The position numbers were made by a program, and so were the translations under genes. From Bradyrhizobium icense (lineage in GTDB: Bacteria; Pseudomonadota; Alphaproteobacteria; Rhizobiales; Xanthobacteraceae), in assembly GCF_001693385.1 (NCBI RefSeq), contig NZ_CP016428.1, positions 6,572,001 to 6,636,000 of the forward strand: DNA of 64,000 nucleotides, given 5' to 3'. The notes beneath the pieces are model-generated. The model was not told the DNA's origin, ran no database searches, and was given only the letters and a program-made list of their open reading frames with translations. Below, one piece after another: positions 1-9,277 of the stretch (the stretch's first letter is position 1; each line of letters begins with the position of its first letter).

Positions 1-285
1 GCCTTCCGCAAGCAAGAGTAAGACCTGCCCATTCTCGTCCCACGCTGGATTGAAGCACGGCGCTGCCGGCTTCCAGTGGGCGCTTACTGTATCGACTTTC
101 GCAGCTTTGCCTCTCGCGGCGCACGCATGCGAGACACGGCAACAACAAAAGAAGCGATCGGACGATGATCGATTCGGGCTGCATCGCACACGCATCTGAA
201 CAAGCGTTCAGAATTCTCTTCAAGTTCCGCGGGAACGTTCTTCAAAATTTGATGTTCTATCCTCGCTCAATCGAGGAGGATTGGA
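1..285. other. leading non-coding stretch
   Basis: No reading frame here looks like a protein on either strand, and I see no RNA gene. The only clear element is a strong purine-rich ribosome binding site (GAGGAGG) just before the ATG at 286. The upstream AT-richer part around 205-265 probably holds the promoter of that small gene, but no convincing -35/-10 pair can be named. Confidence 0.4.
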
Positions 286-522
286 ATGAAGAAGCTTGGA
301 TACGTCATCGCAGCTCTCGGCGCGCTCGTCATTGCGGCGCCGTCGATTGCGAGCGCCGAAACCGTCGTGATCAAGAAGCGCGGCTACCATGGCGGCTACC
401 ATGTGGGACCCCATCACCGCCATCACGGCGCGCGTGCCGAATTCAGGCGACATCGCGGCTGGCATCGCGGACACCATCATGGCCACAGGACCGTGGTCAT
501 CAAGAAGAAGTACCGTTACTGA
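286..522 (+). CDS. small secreted His/Arg/Lys-rich protein
   Basis: The product has 78 residues. Residues 1-24 form a typical Sec signal peptide (MKKLGYVIAALGALVIAAPS, then an ASA-type cleavage site before ETVV). The mature part of about 54 residues is extremely basic and rich in His, Gly and Arg, with HHRHH and RGHHHGHR runs that could bind metal ions or nucleic acid. The hexapeptide TVVIKK occurs at the start of the mature chain and again near the C-terminus, giving it a mirrored layout. A strong RBS fixes the start, and a hairpin terminator follows at 539-574, so this is a single-gene unit. Function is unknown; a periplasmic metal-binding or envelope-associated role is only a guess from composition. 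Confidence 0.72.
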   Translation: MKKLGYVIAALGALVIAAPSIASAETVVIKKRGYHGGYHVGPHHRHHGARAEFRRHRGWHRGHHHGHRTVVIKKKYRY

Positions 523-538
523 CGTATCGTCCCTGGAT

Positions 539-574
539 CCCGGCTCTGATGAAATCAGAACCGGGCTCTATTTT
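539..574 (+). terminator. rho-independent terminator of the small secreted protein
   Basis: Two 11-base arms (539-549 and 555-565) pair with one mismatch around a short loop, and a TTTT run follows at 571-574. It lies 17 bases after the stop codon of the gene at 286-522. Confidence 0.75.
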
Positions 575-655
575 GCCTGATGCGCTTCCCTACGCAATCC
601 GGCATGCCCCCTCGGATAGCATCGCGTCGCGCGTTCGGTCCGGATGCCCCCCAAA

Positions 656-682
656 CGAAAAATGGCCCCTCGCGGGGCCATT
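656..682 (-). terminator. rho-independent terminator of the thiolase gene
   Basis: The nine-base arms AATGGCCCC (661-669) and GGGGCCATT (674-682) pair perfectly around a four-base loop. Read on the minus strand, a run of five T follows the hairpin. It lies about 35 bases after the thiolase stop codon. Confidence 0.75.
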
Positions 683-715
683 CTCTTTGTTTGCGTGTCG
701 CTGCGTTCGACGATC

Positions 716-1888
716 TCAGCTATAGATCTCGAACAGGCCGGCGCCGCCCTGGCCGCCGCCGATGCACATCGTGACGACGCCCCACTTGGCCTTGCGCCGG
801 CGGCCTTCCTGCAGGATGTGGCCGGTGAGACGCGCACCGGTCATGCCGAAGGGATGGCCGATCGCGATCGAGCCGCCATTGACGTTGTATTTCTCCGGAT
901 CGATGCCGAGCTTGTCGCGGGAATAGAGGCACTGGCTGGCGAAGGCTTCGTTCAGCTCCCAGAGATCGATGTCGTCGATCTTCAGGCCATGTCGCTTCAA
1001 CAGCTTCGGCACGGCGTAGATCGGGCCGATGCCCATCTCGTCCGGCTCGCAGCCCGCCGCCGCCCAGGCGACGAAGCGGCCCAACGGGTTGAGGCCGCGC
1101 TTCTCGGCATCCTTGGCTTCCATCAGAACGACCGCCGCCGCGCCATCCGAGAGCTGGCTGGCGTTGCCGGCGGTGACGTACTTGCCCGGGCCCTTGACCG
1201 GCTCGAGCTTGCCAAGGCCTTCCATCGTCGTGTCGGGCCGGTTGCACTCGTCACGGTCGACGGTGTAGTCGACGATGCTTTCCGCCTTGGTCTGCTTGTC
1301 GACCACCTTCATCTTGGTCTTCATCGGGACGATTTCGTCCTTGAACTTGTTGGCCTGCTGGGCGGCCGCCATGCGGCGCTGCGATTCCAGCGAGTACTCG
1401 TCCTGGTACTCGCGGCTGAGCTTGTAGCGCTCGGCAACGATATCGGCCGTGTCGATCATCGCCATGAAGATATCGGGCGCGACCTTCAGCAGGTCCGGAT
1501 CGATCGATTCCTTGGGCGAGCCGCCGCCCGGGATCGAGATGCTCTCGACGCCGCCGGCTACGATGCAGTCAGCTCCGTCAGAGCGGATCGAGTTGGCGGC
1601 CATCGCGATGGTCTGCAGGCCGGAGGAGCAGAAGCGGTTCACCGAGACGCCGGCGGTCGACTTCGGCAATCCCGCGAGCAGCGCGGCCTGCCGGCCGATA
1701 TTCGGCGCGCCATGCGCGCAATTGCCGAGATAGCAGTCCTCGACATATTCCTTCTCGACGCCGGCGCGCTCCACGGCGTGCTTGATGGCGTGAGCCGCCA
1801 TCGACATCGGCGGGGTGATGTTGAACCCGCCGCGGCCGGACTTTGCCAGCCCCGTACGTGCATAGGAAACGATGACAGCTTCACGCAT
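716..1888 (-). CDS. acetyl-CoA acetyltransferase / 3-ketoacyl-CoA thiolase
   Basis: The 390-residue product is a full-length thiolase. The nucleophilic cysteine is Cys87 in NRFCSSGLQ. The histidine motif [16 protein letters not shown] and the C-terminal acid/base motif [10 protein letters not shown] are both intact. Thiolases either cleave 3-ketoacyl-CoA in beta-oxidation or condense two acetyl-CoA; the sequence does not settle the direction. The ATG at 1888 has a good RBS (GGAGGT) a few bases upstream. The gene stands alone and ends at a perfect hairpin terminator. Neighbours give no pathway link, so a degradative beta-oxidation role is inferred only. Confidence 0.93.
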   Translation of the reverse strand: MREAVIVSYARTGLAKSGRGGFNITPPMSMAAHAIKHAVERAGVEKEYVEDCYLGNCAHGAPNIGRQAALLAGLPKSTAGVSVNRFCSSGLQTIAMAANSIRSDGADCIVAGGVESISIPGGGSPKESIDPDLLKVAPDIFMAMIDTADIVAERYKLSREYQDEYSLESQRRMAAAQQANKFKDEIVPMKTKMKVVDKQTKAESIVDYTVDRDECNRPDTTMEGLGKLEPVKGPGKYVTAGNASQLSDGAAAVVLMEAKDAEKRGLNPLGRFVAWAAAGCEPDEMGIGPIYAVPKLLKRHGLKIDDIDLWELNEAFASQCLYSRDKLGIDPEKYNVNGGSIAIGHPFGMTGARLTGHILQEGRRRKAKWGVVTMCIGGGQGGAGLFEIYS

Positions 1889-2251
1889 TTGAAAGACCTC
1901 CCTTTGATGCGATCCAGTATGGACTGGAGCCGCGCCCGTGTGTAGCGAAAACCCGAATTCCGGCCAGCGGAAAAGAATGAAACCGAAAAAGCCGGCTCAG
2001 GGCCGGGATTTGCACAACGCCTGTCCGTCGGCAAGGCCGCGGTTGGCTTTTCGTCGCGATGCGCGACGCTCCCGCTGTTTCACTAAGCGAAATTGACCTT
2101 CGATCGCCCGCGTAGAAAGGCGTGCGGCATCAGAACCAAGCGGGGGTGCGATGGTAAGGGCGTTCGTTGCCGTGCTCGGCGATCATCGCCCTCTCAGCGC
2201 TCATCGTGGTCGGCAGCTATCTGCTGGTAGTGCCCTTGAGGCAACCGAGCC
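1889..2251. other. intergenic region, thiolase promoter side
   Basis: The region should carry the thiolase promoter (minus strand) and the end of the PhoD transcript. A very short hydrophobic frame (TTG at 2167, about 34 codons, with an IALSALIVVGSYLLVV-like stretch) is present on the plus strand, but it runs into the end of the PhoD gene and has no convincing RBS, so I do not call it a gene. Confidence 0.35.
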
Positions 2252-3823
2252 TCAGATGTGCTGCGCCATGATCTGGCCCGGCCGCGCATCCGGGCGGGGC
2301 TCGATATCGACCGACCACAGGTCGCGGTTGTCGACGTCCTTCAACGTCACCGTCATCACTTCGGTCTTGCCGTCGATGTCGACGCGGCCGAAAAACTGTA
2401 GCCCGAAACAGGGCGCGAGATTCTCGCCGCTGCAGCCCTTCTGGAGCATCGCTTTCGGCCCGAACGTATTGTCAAGCGGGGCCGGCGCCCAGGTGCCCGC
2501 ATGCAAGGGGCCCGAGACGAACTCCCAGAACGGTTCGAAGTCCTGATAGATCGCGCGGTTCGGATCATAATGATGCGCGGCCGTGTAATGCATGTCGGCG
2601 GTCAGCCACACGGTGTTGCGGATGCCGGCACGCTTCATGAACGACAGCAAATCGGCGATCTCATGCTCGCGCCGCTCGGGCGGGCCGTCGCCGAGCGCAA
2701 TCGCATCCTCGCTGATGAGACCGATCGGCATGTCGGCGGCGATCACCTTCCAGGTGGCGTCGGAAGCCACCAGCTCGCGCTTCAGCCAGGCCAGTTGCGC
2801 CGCGCCGAGGATGCAGGTGTCGCTGTGGTCGTCGCGCCGGTTCAAAGTGGAATCGCGGTAGCTGCGCATATCGATCATGAAGACATCGAGCAGCGGGCCG
2901 TAGGCGATCTTGCGATAGATGCGGCCGTCCTGCGCGGGCGTCGCGCGCATCGGCATGAATTCATGGAACGCGCGGCGCGCCCGCGCCACCAGATGCGAGC
3001 TGCCGTCTTCGGCATAGCCGGTCTCGTCGGCCGTGCCGATCGGCGCCCAGTCGTTGGTGACCTCGTGATCGTCCCATTGCGCGAACAGGGGGACGGCGGC
3101 ATGGAAGGCGCGGAAACTTTGGTCGAGCCAGTTATATTTGTAATTGCCGCGGAACTGCGCGAGGGTTTGGGCGACGACGGATTTTTCCTCGGTGATGACG
3201 TTCAGCCATATCCCGCCATCGGGCAGCCTCAATTCCCGCTCCACCGGGCAGTCCGCATAGATGTGGTCGCCGCAATGGATGAAGAAGTCGGGGCGGTTGT
3301 CGAGCATCGTGCGGTAAGTCCGCATCCCGCCACGGCTTTCGTCGATGCCCCAGCCCTGCCCCGTCGTATCGCCTGACCAGGCGAACGATACGTTGCTCCG
3401 TGCGGTGGGCGCGGTACGAAAGTGCCCGACCTGCGGCTCGCCGGCGATCCCCGGCTCGCTTTCAAACCGCACGCGATAGAAAATATCCTGCCCCGGCGGC
3501 AATCCGTCGAGCAGAACCTTCGAAGTGAAATCGGCTTCCGGCAACGCATCGGCCGAAGCCGTGCCAATGATGGACTTGAAATCTTCGCTGGCCGAACATT
3601 CGACCTGCATCCGCGCCGCGCGGTCGGCGCGCGCCCAGATCACCGCGGAATTGGCCGAGACGTCGCCCGATTGAATGCCGCTGGTGATGAGCGGCCGATC
3701 CGCGGCGCGGCTGAGGTAGGGTCTGGCGAGGCCGCCGAAACCGGCGACGGCGAATGTCGCGGCGGAGCGGACCAACCATTGACGCCGCGTCAAGGCGGGC
3801 TTGGCTCGAATCGCAATCGGCAT
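2252..3823 (-). CDS. phoD: PhoD-type alkaline phosphatase, Tat-exported
   Basis: The product has 523 residues. The N-terminus carries a twin-arginine type signal (TRRQWLVRSAATFAVAGFGG), expected for the PhoD family, whose metal cofactors are loaded before export. A small N-terminal beta domain (about residues 45-140) precedes the metallophosphatase domain. Conserved metal-binding motifs are visible: SGDTTG, HCGDHIYAD, WDDHEVTNDW and DMHYTAAHHYDP. PhoD enzymes hydrolyse phosphate mono- and diesters in the periplasm or outside the cell and are often induced by phosphate starvation; I could not identify a Pho box. The start at 3823 has an AGGG-type RBS. A palindromic repeat follows upstream at 3953-4039. 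Confidence 0.9.
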   Translation of the reverse strand: MPIAIRAKPALTRRQWLVRSAATFAVAGFGGLARPYLSRAADRPLITSGIQSGDVSANSAVIWARADRAARMQVECSASEDFKSIIGTASADALPEADFTSKVLLDGLPPGQDIFYRVRFESEPGIAGEPQVGHFRTAPTARSNVSFAWSGDTTGQGWGIDESRGGMRTYRTMLDNRPDFFIHCGDHIYADCPVERELRLPDGGIWLNVITEEKSVVAQTLAQFRGNYKYNWLDQSFRAFHAAVPLFAQWDDHEVTNDWAPIGTADETGYAEDGSSHLVARARRAFHEFMPMRATPAQDGRIYRKIAYGPLLDVFMIDMRSYRDSTLNRRDDHSDTCILGAAQLAWLKRELVASDATWKVIAADMPIGLISEDAIALGDGPPERREHEIADLLSFMKRAGIRNTVWLTADMHYTAAHHYDPNRAIYQDFEPFWEFVSGPLHAGTWAPAPLDNTFGPKAMLQKGCSGENLAPCFGLQFFGRVDIDGKTEVMTVTLKDVDNRDLWSVDIEPRPDARPGQIMAQHI

Positions 3824-3952
3824 CGAAGCACCCTCGTCGAATCACGACGAAGGTGTGCCCGAGCAATTTGAATGCTGGCCGAAGGTTTTACGACAGGTGG
3901 ATGAAGGTGCAGATTAGTAGGATGGGTTGAGCGACTTGTCCGCCGTAGAATT

Positions 3953-4039
3953 GTAGGGTGGGCAAAGCGCAGCGTGCCCACCATTCACGAACACGTTGCG
4001 GACTAATGGGGTGGGCACGCTGCGCTTTGCCCACCCTAC
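3953..4039. repeat. palindromic intergenic repeat, family A, copy 1
   Basis: Two near-perfect inverted arms of about 33 bases (3953-3985 and 4005-4039) begin and end with GTAGGGTGGGC / GCCCACCCTAC. The same arms occur at 10083-10170. This is a dispersed palindromic repeat of the kind common between Bradyrhizobiaceae genes. It sits between the PhoD gene promoter side and the end of the gene at 4058, where its hairpin could also stop transcription. Confidence 0.85.
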
Positions 4040-4057
4040 GGCAGCTACGAATTTAGT

Positions 4058-4507
4058 CTACCGCTGCCAGTCGCAGATGCCGCCGGACTTGCACGGCCAG
4101 GTCTGGATCCGCGTGTCGCGGGCCTGGGCGTCGAGCGGATTGGTGTGGCGACGCACCTGCTTGGTGCTGCGGGCCGCAGCGCGCGGCTTCTGCACGCGTT
4201 CATGCGCCAAGTGAGTCTTGGGCGCGACAGTCTTGGAGGCAGCAGTTTTGGGCGCAGCCGCCTTGGGCGCGGCGGCGGCCTTGGGCACGACCACGCGTTC
4301 CGTTTTCACCGGCTTGCGATCGGTTCTGGCCTCGATCCGGACCGGGGCGAATCGCGTTTCCGGGCCGAGCCGCTTCGGTGAGAGCATGGCTTGGGAAGGA
4401 TCGAGGCCGAAGAGCTCGCCCGCGCGATACTCGTCCCCCCGCGCGGCGCTGCCCGATATCAGGAGCCCCGTGCAAAGTGCTGCGGCAATAGCGCTTTTCA
4501 GGACCAT
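4058..4507 (-). CDS. secreted Ala/Lys/Pro-rich protein of unknown function
   Basis: I chose the ATG at 4507 because it has an AGGAGG RBS and begins directly with a signal peptide (MVLKSAIAAALCTGLLISGSAARG); an upstream in-frame start at 4573 would bury it. The mature protein has an N-terminal part (about residues 25-70) and a low-complexity linker of repeated K-A/T-A-A-P-K units (about 75-110) followed by a basic stretch. It ends with a short tail containing two cysteines (WPCKSGGICDWQR) that could form a disulfide. Such charged Ala/Pro/Lys linkers often span the periplasm or bind cell wall, but no family is recognised. It is 149 residues long. Confidence 0.68.
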   Translation of the reverse strand: MVLKSAIAAALCTGLLISGSAARGDEYRAGELFGLDPSQAMLSPKRLGPETRFAPVRIEARTDRKPVKTERVVVPKAAAAPKAAAPKTAASKTVAPKTHLAHERVQKPRAAARSTKQVRRHTNPLDAQARDTRIQTWPCKSGGICDWQR

Positions 4508-4652
4508 CGCGGGCCTCCTGAAATCAACCCAAAGATTTAAGAACAGCCGTGATGTAGGGAGCCGAACGGACAAATCCAGCCGTTCCTTTCCCTTGAGGTT
4601 ACCGGTGACTGATCCAGCCTGTGAAAAAGTTCACGAGCCGGATGAACAGCCC

Positions 4653-7600
4653 CTACTCGGCCGCCTGCGCCACCGGCTGGCCGATCGTCGCTTCCAGCCG
4701 CGTACATTCCGCACGGTATTTCGCGACGTTGGCTTCCTTGACGTGGCCATAGCCGCGAACGAGTTCCGCTGATTTCGCCAGCGCCACCAGACGTGGCCAA
4801 TCATGCGGCGGGGCTCGGTCGAGATGACGGAAGATCATCGCGGAATATTCGCCCGGCAAGGCCCGCTCCATCCGCCGCTCGGCCGTATAGCCGAACGGAT
4901 CGAACGCGGTTCCGCGGAGGAACTTGAAACACGTGAGGATCTCGAAGGCGCGGAATATCCAGGCGCCGAATTCGCGCTTGCGTAAGTGTCCCGTCACCTT
5001 GTCGCGCTTGGCCAGCAGCGGCGGCGCGAGGCTGACCTTGACGTTCGCGTCGCCGTCGAACTGTTCCTTTAGTGCTTTCGCAAACTCGCCGTCGGAATAA
5101 AGCCGTGCAACTTCGTACTCGTCCTTGTAGGCCATCAGCTTGAACAGGCCTTTTGCGAAGGCTTCGGTGAGATCATGCGATCCGGGCGCGGCCTTGGCTT
5201 CAGCGGCGCGGACGCGCTCGACCTCAGCGAGGTAGCGCTTCGAATAGGCCTCATCCTGGTAATCGGCCAGGAATTTGGCGCGGAAGGCGATGCTCTCCTC
5301 GAGCGTCCGCCGGACCGGCGCCGCGCCCGAACTCTTGAAGCGCGCCGCACTGACGACACGCTGCAGATCGTGCGCGGCGAGCCGGCCCCAGGAGAATGCG
5401 AGCTTATTCATCTCGATCGCCGCGCCGTTGAGCTCAATGGCCTTCATGATCGCTTCCAGCGACAGCGGGATCGCCCCGCGCTGGAACGCAAAGCCGAGCA
5501 TGAAGGCGTTGGTGGCGATGCTGTCGCCCATCAGCGCCGTGGCAAGCCCGGTCGCATCGAGAATGTCGACGTCGGAGGCGCTGACGGCCTCGTTCAGCGC
5601 CTCCAGCATCGTTCCCGCCTCGAAATCGATGTCGGGATTGATGACGAAGCTCGCGGTCGGCAGCAGGTCGGCATTGACGATCGCCCGCGTCACGCCGCGC
5701 TCGGCCCGGCTCAGCGCCGGAATGCTGGTGGCGACCACGATGTCGCAGCCGAGGATGAGATTGGCGCCGCCGGGCGCGATACGGACGGTCGAGAGATCAT
5801 CCGCAACAGGCGCGATGCGGACATGGCTCATCACCGCGCCGTTCTTCTGCGACAATCCGGTAAAGTCGAGCGTCGAGCACGCCCTGCCCTCGACATGGGC
5901 GGCCATGCCGAGCAGCGCGCCGATGGTGATGACGCCGGTGCCGCCGATGCCGGTGACGAGAATGTTGTAGGCGCCATCGAGCGCCAGCGGTGCCGGCGTC
6001 GGCAGGTCGGCGAACAGCGCGGAAGGATCGGCCGCCGCACGGTCGGCCTTACGCAGTTTGCCGCCATGCACGGTGACAAAACTCGGACAAAAGCCCTCGA
6101 TGCAGGAAAAGTCCTTGTTGCAGTTCGACTGATCGATCCGCCGCTTGCGGCCGAACTCGGTCTCCAGCGGCTGCACCGAGACACAGTTGGAGACCTGCGA
6201 GCAGTCGCCGCAGCCTTCGCAGACGCGCTCGTTGATGAAAATACGCTTCGGCGGATCCGGATAGAGTCCGCGCTTGCGGCGGCGGCGCTTTTCCGCAGCG
6301 CAGGTCTGGTCGTAGATCAGGACGGTGAGGCCCTTGACCTCGCGCAGTTCTCGCTGCACCGCGTCGAGCTCGCGGCGGTGGTGAACGGTCGCGCCGGCGG
6401 GAAAATAATTCGCCGGATATTTCTCGGGATCATCGGAGACGATGACAAGGCGCTTGGCGCCCTCTGCCGAAACCTGATGCGCGATCTGGGATACCGAAAG
6501 CCCGCCTTCGGCCGGCTGGCCGCCGGTCATCGCGACCGCATCATTATAGAGAATCTTGTAGGTGATGTTGACGCCGGCCGCCGCCGCCGCGCGGATCGCG
6601 AGCAGGCCGGAATGGGTGTAGGTGCCATCGCCCAAATTCTGGAATACGTGCGGCTCATTGGTGAACGGCGCCTGCCCGATCCAGGTGACACCCTCCGCGC
6701 CCATATGCGAAATCGTCTGCGTGCGGCGGTTCGGCACCGACAGCGCCATGCCGTGACAGCCGATGCCGGCCATCGCGCGGCTGCCCTCGGGGATCTTGGT
6801 CGAGGTGTTGTGCGGACAGCCCGAGCAGAAATACGGCGTGCGCTGCAGCTTTGCTGCGCCGACCCCATCGGCCGGCCGATCGAACGCTTCCAGCTTTGCG
6901 AGACGCTGCTCCAGCGCCGGGCTGCGATGCCCAAGCCGGCGGAGCCGCGCTACGACGGCGGCCGCGACCATGGTCGGCGTCAACTCGCCTTCGCTCGGCA
7001 GCAGCATGGCGCCGCTCTCATCACGCTTGCCGACCACCGAAGGCCGCTTCGCGGCATCCATGTTGTAGAGAATGCGGACAAGCTGATCCTCGATAAAGCC
7101 GCGCTTCTCCTCGACCACGAGCACGTCTTGCAGGCCTTCGGCAAAGGCCCGCGCGCCGGATTCCTCCAGCGGCCAGGTCAGCGCCACCTTGTAGATGCGC
7201 AATCCCAGCGCCTGCGCTTCAGCATCCGTGATGCCGAGATCGGCCAGCGCCTGCCGCAGATCCAGGTAGGCCTTGCCGGTCGCCATGATGCCGAGCCGCG
7301 CCGGTTTTGAATCCAGCACGATCCGATCGAAGCGATTGACGCGTGCGAACGCCGCGACCGCCTGCATCTTCGGGCCGTGCAGCCGCCGCTCCTGTTCCAT
7401 CGGCGCATCGGGCCAGCGGATCGAAAGCCCACCCGGCGGCATCTCGAAATCGTCAGGCGTGATGATCTTGATGCGGTCGGGATCGCTGACGATCGAGGCC
7501 GAGCTTTCGACCGTCTCGGAAATCGCCTTGAAGCCAACCCAACATCCGGAATAGCGCGACAGCGCAAAGCCCAAAATGCCGAGATCGAGATAATCCTGCA

Positions 7601-8126
7601 GCGTGGCCGGGTTGACCACCGGCATCAACGCTGCCGCGAACACCTGCTCGCTCTGGTGCGCCAGTGTCGAGGACTGGCAGCCATGGTCGTCGCCAGCCAG
7701 CGCAATCACGCCGCCATTCGGCGAGGTGCCCGCCGAGTTGGCATGCTTCAGCGCATCGACGGAGCGGTCGACGCCGGGGCCCTTGCCATACCAGATGCCG
7801 AATACGCCATCGACCTTGGCGCCCGGGAACATGCCGACCTGCTGGCTGCCCCACACAGCGGTAGCCGCCAGGTCCTCGTTGAGACCCGGTGAAAACTCGA
7901 TGTCATGCTGCTTGAGGAAAGTTTTGGCGCGCCACAGCGCGTGATCGTACATGCCGAGTGGCGAGCCGCGATAGCCGGAGATGAAGCCGGCGGTATTGAG
8001 CCCCTGCGCGCGATCGCGTTCGCGCTGCAACATCGGCAACCGGACCAGCGCCTGCGTACCGGACAGGAAGATTCGCTTCGCATCCAGCCGGTATTTGTCG
8101 TCCAGCCCAACTTCCACCAACGCCAT
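4653..8126 (-). CDS. indolepyruvate ferredoxin oxidoreductase, fused alpha-gamma form
   Basis: This 1157-residue protein is a fused 2-oxoacid:ferredoxin oxidoreductase. It oxidatively decarboxylates aryl-pyruvates (from aromatic amino acids) to acyl-CoA, passing electrons to ferredoxin. The N-terminal part binds substrate/TPP (GFISGYRGSPLGMYD near residue 50; a central CSGCPHNTSTK and GIGCHGMALSV region). A cysteine cluster CEGCGDCSQVSNC with a later NCNKDFSCIEGFC marks Fe-S binding. The gamma domain begins at GIGGTGVITIGALLGMAA. The ATG at 8126 has a GGGGAG RBS; the longer frame from 8147 lacks this spacing. It is divergent from the hot-dog/SDR pair at 8323. Substrate assignment rests on the fused architecture. 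Confidence 0.9.
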   Translation of the reverse strand: MALVEVGLDDKYRLDAKRIFLSGTQALVRLPMLQRERDRAQGLNTAGFISGYRGSPLGMYDHALWRAKTFLKQHDIEFSPGLNEDLAATAVWGSQQVGMFPGAKVDGVFGIWYGKGPGVDRSVDALKHANSAGTSPNGGVIALAGDDHGCQSSTLAHQSEQVFAAALMPVVNPATLQDYLDLGILGFALSRYSGCWVGFKAISETVESSASIVSDPDRIKIITPDDFEMPPGGLSIRWPDAPMEQERRLHGPKMQAVAAFARVNRFDRIVLDSKPARLGIMATGKAYLDLRQALADLGITDAEAQALGLRIYKVALTWPLEESGARAFAEGLQDVLVVEEKRGFIEDQLVRILYNMDAAKRPSVVGKRDESGAMLLPSEGELTPTMVAAAVVARLRRLGHRSPALEQRLAKLEAFDRPADGVGAAKLQRTPYFCSGCPHNTSTKIPEGSRAMAGIGCHGMALSVPNRRTQTISHMGAEGVTWIGQAPFTNEPHVFQNLGDGTYTHSGLLAIRAAAAAGVNITYKILYNDAVAMTGGQPAEGGLSVSQIAHQVSAEGAKRLVIVSDDPEKYPANYFPAGATVHHRRELDAVQRELREVKGLTVLIYDQTCAAEKRRRRKRGLYPDPPKRIFINERVCEGCGDCSQVSNCVSVQPLETEFGRKRRIDQSNCNKDFSCIEGFCPSFVTVHGGKLRKADRAAADPSALFADLPTPAPLALDGAYNILVTGIGGTGVITIGALLGMAAHVEGRACSTLDFTGLSQKNGAVMSHVRIAPVADDLSTVRIAPGGANLILGCDIVVATSIPALSRAERGVTRAIVNADLLPTASFVINPDIDFEAGTMLEALNEAVSASDVDILDATGLATALMGDSIATNAFMLGFAFQRGAIPLSLEAIMKAIELNGAAIEMNKLAFSWGRLAAHDLQRVVSAARFKSSGAAPVRRTLEESIAFRAKFLADYQDEAYSKRYLAEVERVRAAEAKAAPGSHDLTEAFAKGLFKLMAYKDEYEVARLYSDGEFAKALKEQFDGDANVKVSLAPPLLAKRDKVTGHLRKREFGAWIFRAFEILTCFKFLRGTAFDPFGYTAERRMERALPGEYSAMIFRHLDRAPPHDWPRLVALAKSAELVRGYGHVKEANVAKYRAECTRLEATIGQPVAQAAE

Positions 8127-8164
8127 TTCTTTCGCTCCCCGTCGCACGTTCCGCCGGTTATTTG

Positions 8165-8197
8165 AACCGGTCTAATTGTGAACACCATGCACCGGTT
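8165..8197. promoter_or_regulatory. candidate operator, AACCGGT-N19-ACCGGTT
   Basis: The divergent region between the oxidoreductase and the hot-dog gene holds two ACCGGT boxes that together form an inverted repeat with seven-base arms. Position and symmetry fit a repressor controlling one or both units. The regulator is not identified, and no TetR- or GntR-type gene lies next to it. Confidence 0.3.
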
Positions 8198-8322
8198 TTG
8201 CTATGCGTGCCCAGCGTGAATCCATGGCCGCAGGGCATATCTCGCCCGTCTTGTGGATCAGCCGGCCTCTTGCAGGCGCCCGTCTTCTTTGAAACGCTGC
8301 GCGCCAAAGGGAGACACCAGGG

Positions 8323-9264
8323 ATGACAGAAGCGGCGTTCAGGACCGAGATATTGGAGAGCGGCAATCTGCTCGTCGGGCCTTGGCGGAGCCCCAGGCAA
8401 ATGCTCCACGCGCAGGTCTATGATTCGCACGCCTCGATCCACGACGATGCGACTGCGCAGAAGCTCGGCTTTCAGGGCGGCACCATCGAGGGCCCGACCC
8501 ATTTCAGCCAGTTCGCGCCGCTGTGCGAACGCATCTGGGGCCAGGCCTGGTTCGAGACCGGATGCCTTTCCGCGCACTACCGCAATCCCGCCTTCGAAGG
8601 CGAGGAAGTCCAGGCCAACATCGAGAAACCGAAGCCGGGGCAGACCACTTGCGCGATCGGCATGACCAGGCGCGACGGCACCGAAATTTTGCGCGGCACC
8701 GCTTCCGTCGGCGACGTGACCGAAACGGCGCTCTCCCGGCGGCTCGGCGAACTGAAGCCGCTCGCCGATCCCGTCATCCTCGCCGACCTCAAGGTGGGCA
8801 TGAAGACGCCGCGCCAGACGGTGAAAATGGATTTCGACCAGCACATGGGCGATCTCTATCCGTTTTCGCTTGCCGAGAAGCTGAAGGTGATCACCGAACC
8901 CTCGGCGTATTATTCGCAGGAGATCAATCCCTGGGGACGGGCGATCATCCCGTTCGAGATGCTGAGCGTGCTGTTTCAATACCGCGCCCGCGAGGACCGG
9001 CTGCCGGTCCGCGGCCCCGCCGTCGGCCTGTTCGCGGATCAGGAGATCCGCCTGCTGCGCGGGCCGCTGTTCGTCGGCGAGAGCTATGCGACCGAACGCG
9101 AGGTCGTCGCGCTGAGCGGCAGCCGCCGCACCGAAAGCGTGTGGATGCGCACGACCGTGTTCGCAGCCGACGACACACCGGTCGCAACCATGCTGTTGAA
9201 CATGGCGAGCATCAAGGATTCCTACGCCAACTATCAGCAGGAGCACCAAGCGCTCTACGGCTAG
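8323..9264 (+). CDS. hot-dog fold / MaoC-like protein
   Basis: The 313-residue product looks like two successive hot-dog domains. The first (about residues 20-135) contains FQGGTIEGPTHFSQF, which resembles the hydratase-type Asp/His region of MaoC and FAS1-like dehydratases. The second (about 160-300) is more degenerate. It has no signal peptide and should be cytoplasmic. It is followed after 13 bases by an SDR gene, and the pair suggests hydration/dehydrogenation of an acyl-CoA or similar substrate. The start at 8323 has a GGGA-type RBS. The catalytic residues cannot be placed with confidence, so enzymatic activity is inference. Confidence 0.7.
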   Translation: MTEAAFRTEILESGNLLVGPWRSPRQMLHAQVYDSHASIHDDATAQKLGFQGGTIEGPTHFSQFAPLCERIWGQAWFETGCLSAHYRNPAFEGEEVQANIEKPKPGQTTCAIGMTRRDGTEILRGTASVGDVTETALSRRLGELKPLADPVILADLKVGMKTPRQTVKMDFDQHMGDLYPFSLAEKLKVITEPSAYYSQEINPWGRAIIPFEMLSVLFQYRAREDRLPVRGPAVGLFADQEIRLLRGPLFVGESYATEREVVALSGSRRTESVWMRTTVFAADDTPVATMLLNMASIKDSYANYQQEHQALYG

Positions 9265-9277
9265 GGAGTTAAATGAC

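Noticed and set aside
644..1945. 433-codon frame on the plus strand opposite the thiolase
   Set aside because: It is the antisense of a clear thiolase in high-GC DNA and has no family-like motifs.
2151..2546. Plus-strand frame starting after the thiolase promoter region
   Set aside because: Most of it is antisense to the PhoD gene; no RBS and no family pattern.
4621..4634. GTGAAAAAGTTCAC palindrome after the oxidoreductase gene
   Set aside because: It is a short chance-level dyad without T-run or promoter context.
5175..7310. 711-codon frame opposite the ferredoxin oxidoreductase
   Set aside because: It is an antisense shadow with Arg/Ala-rich composition; the minus-strand protein is unmistakable.
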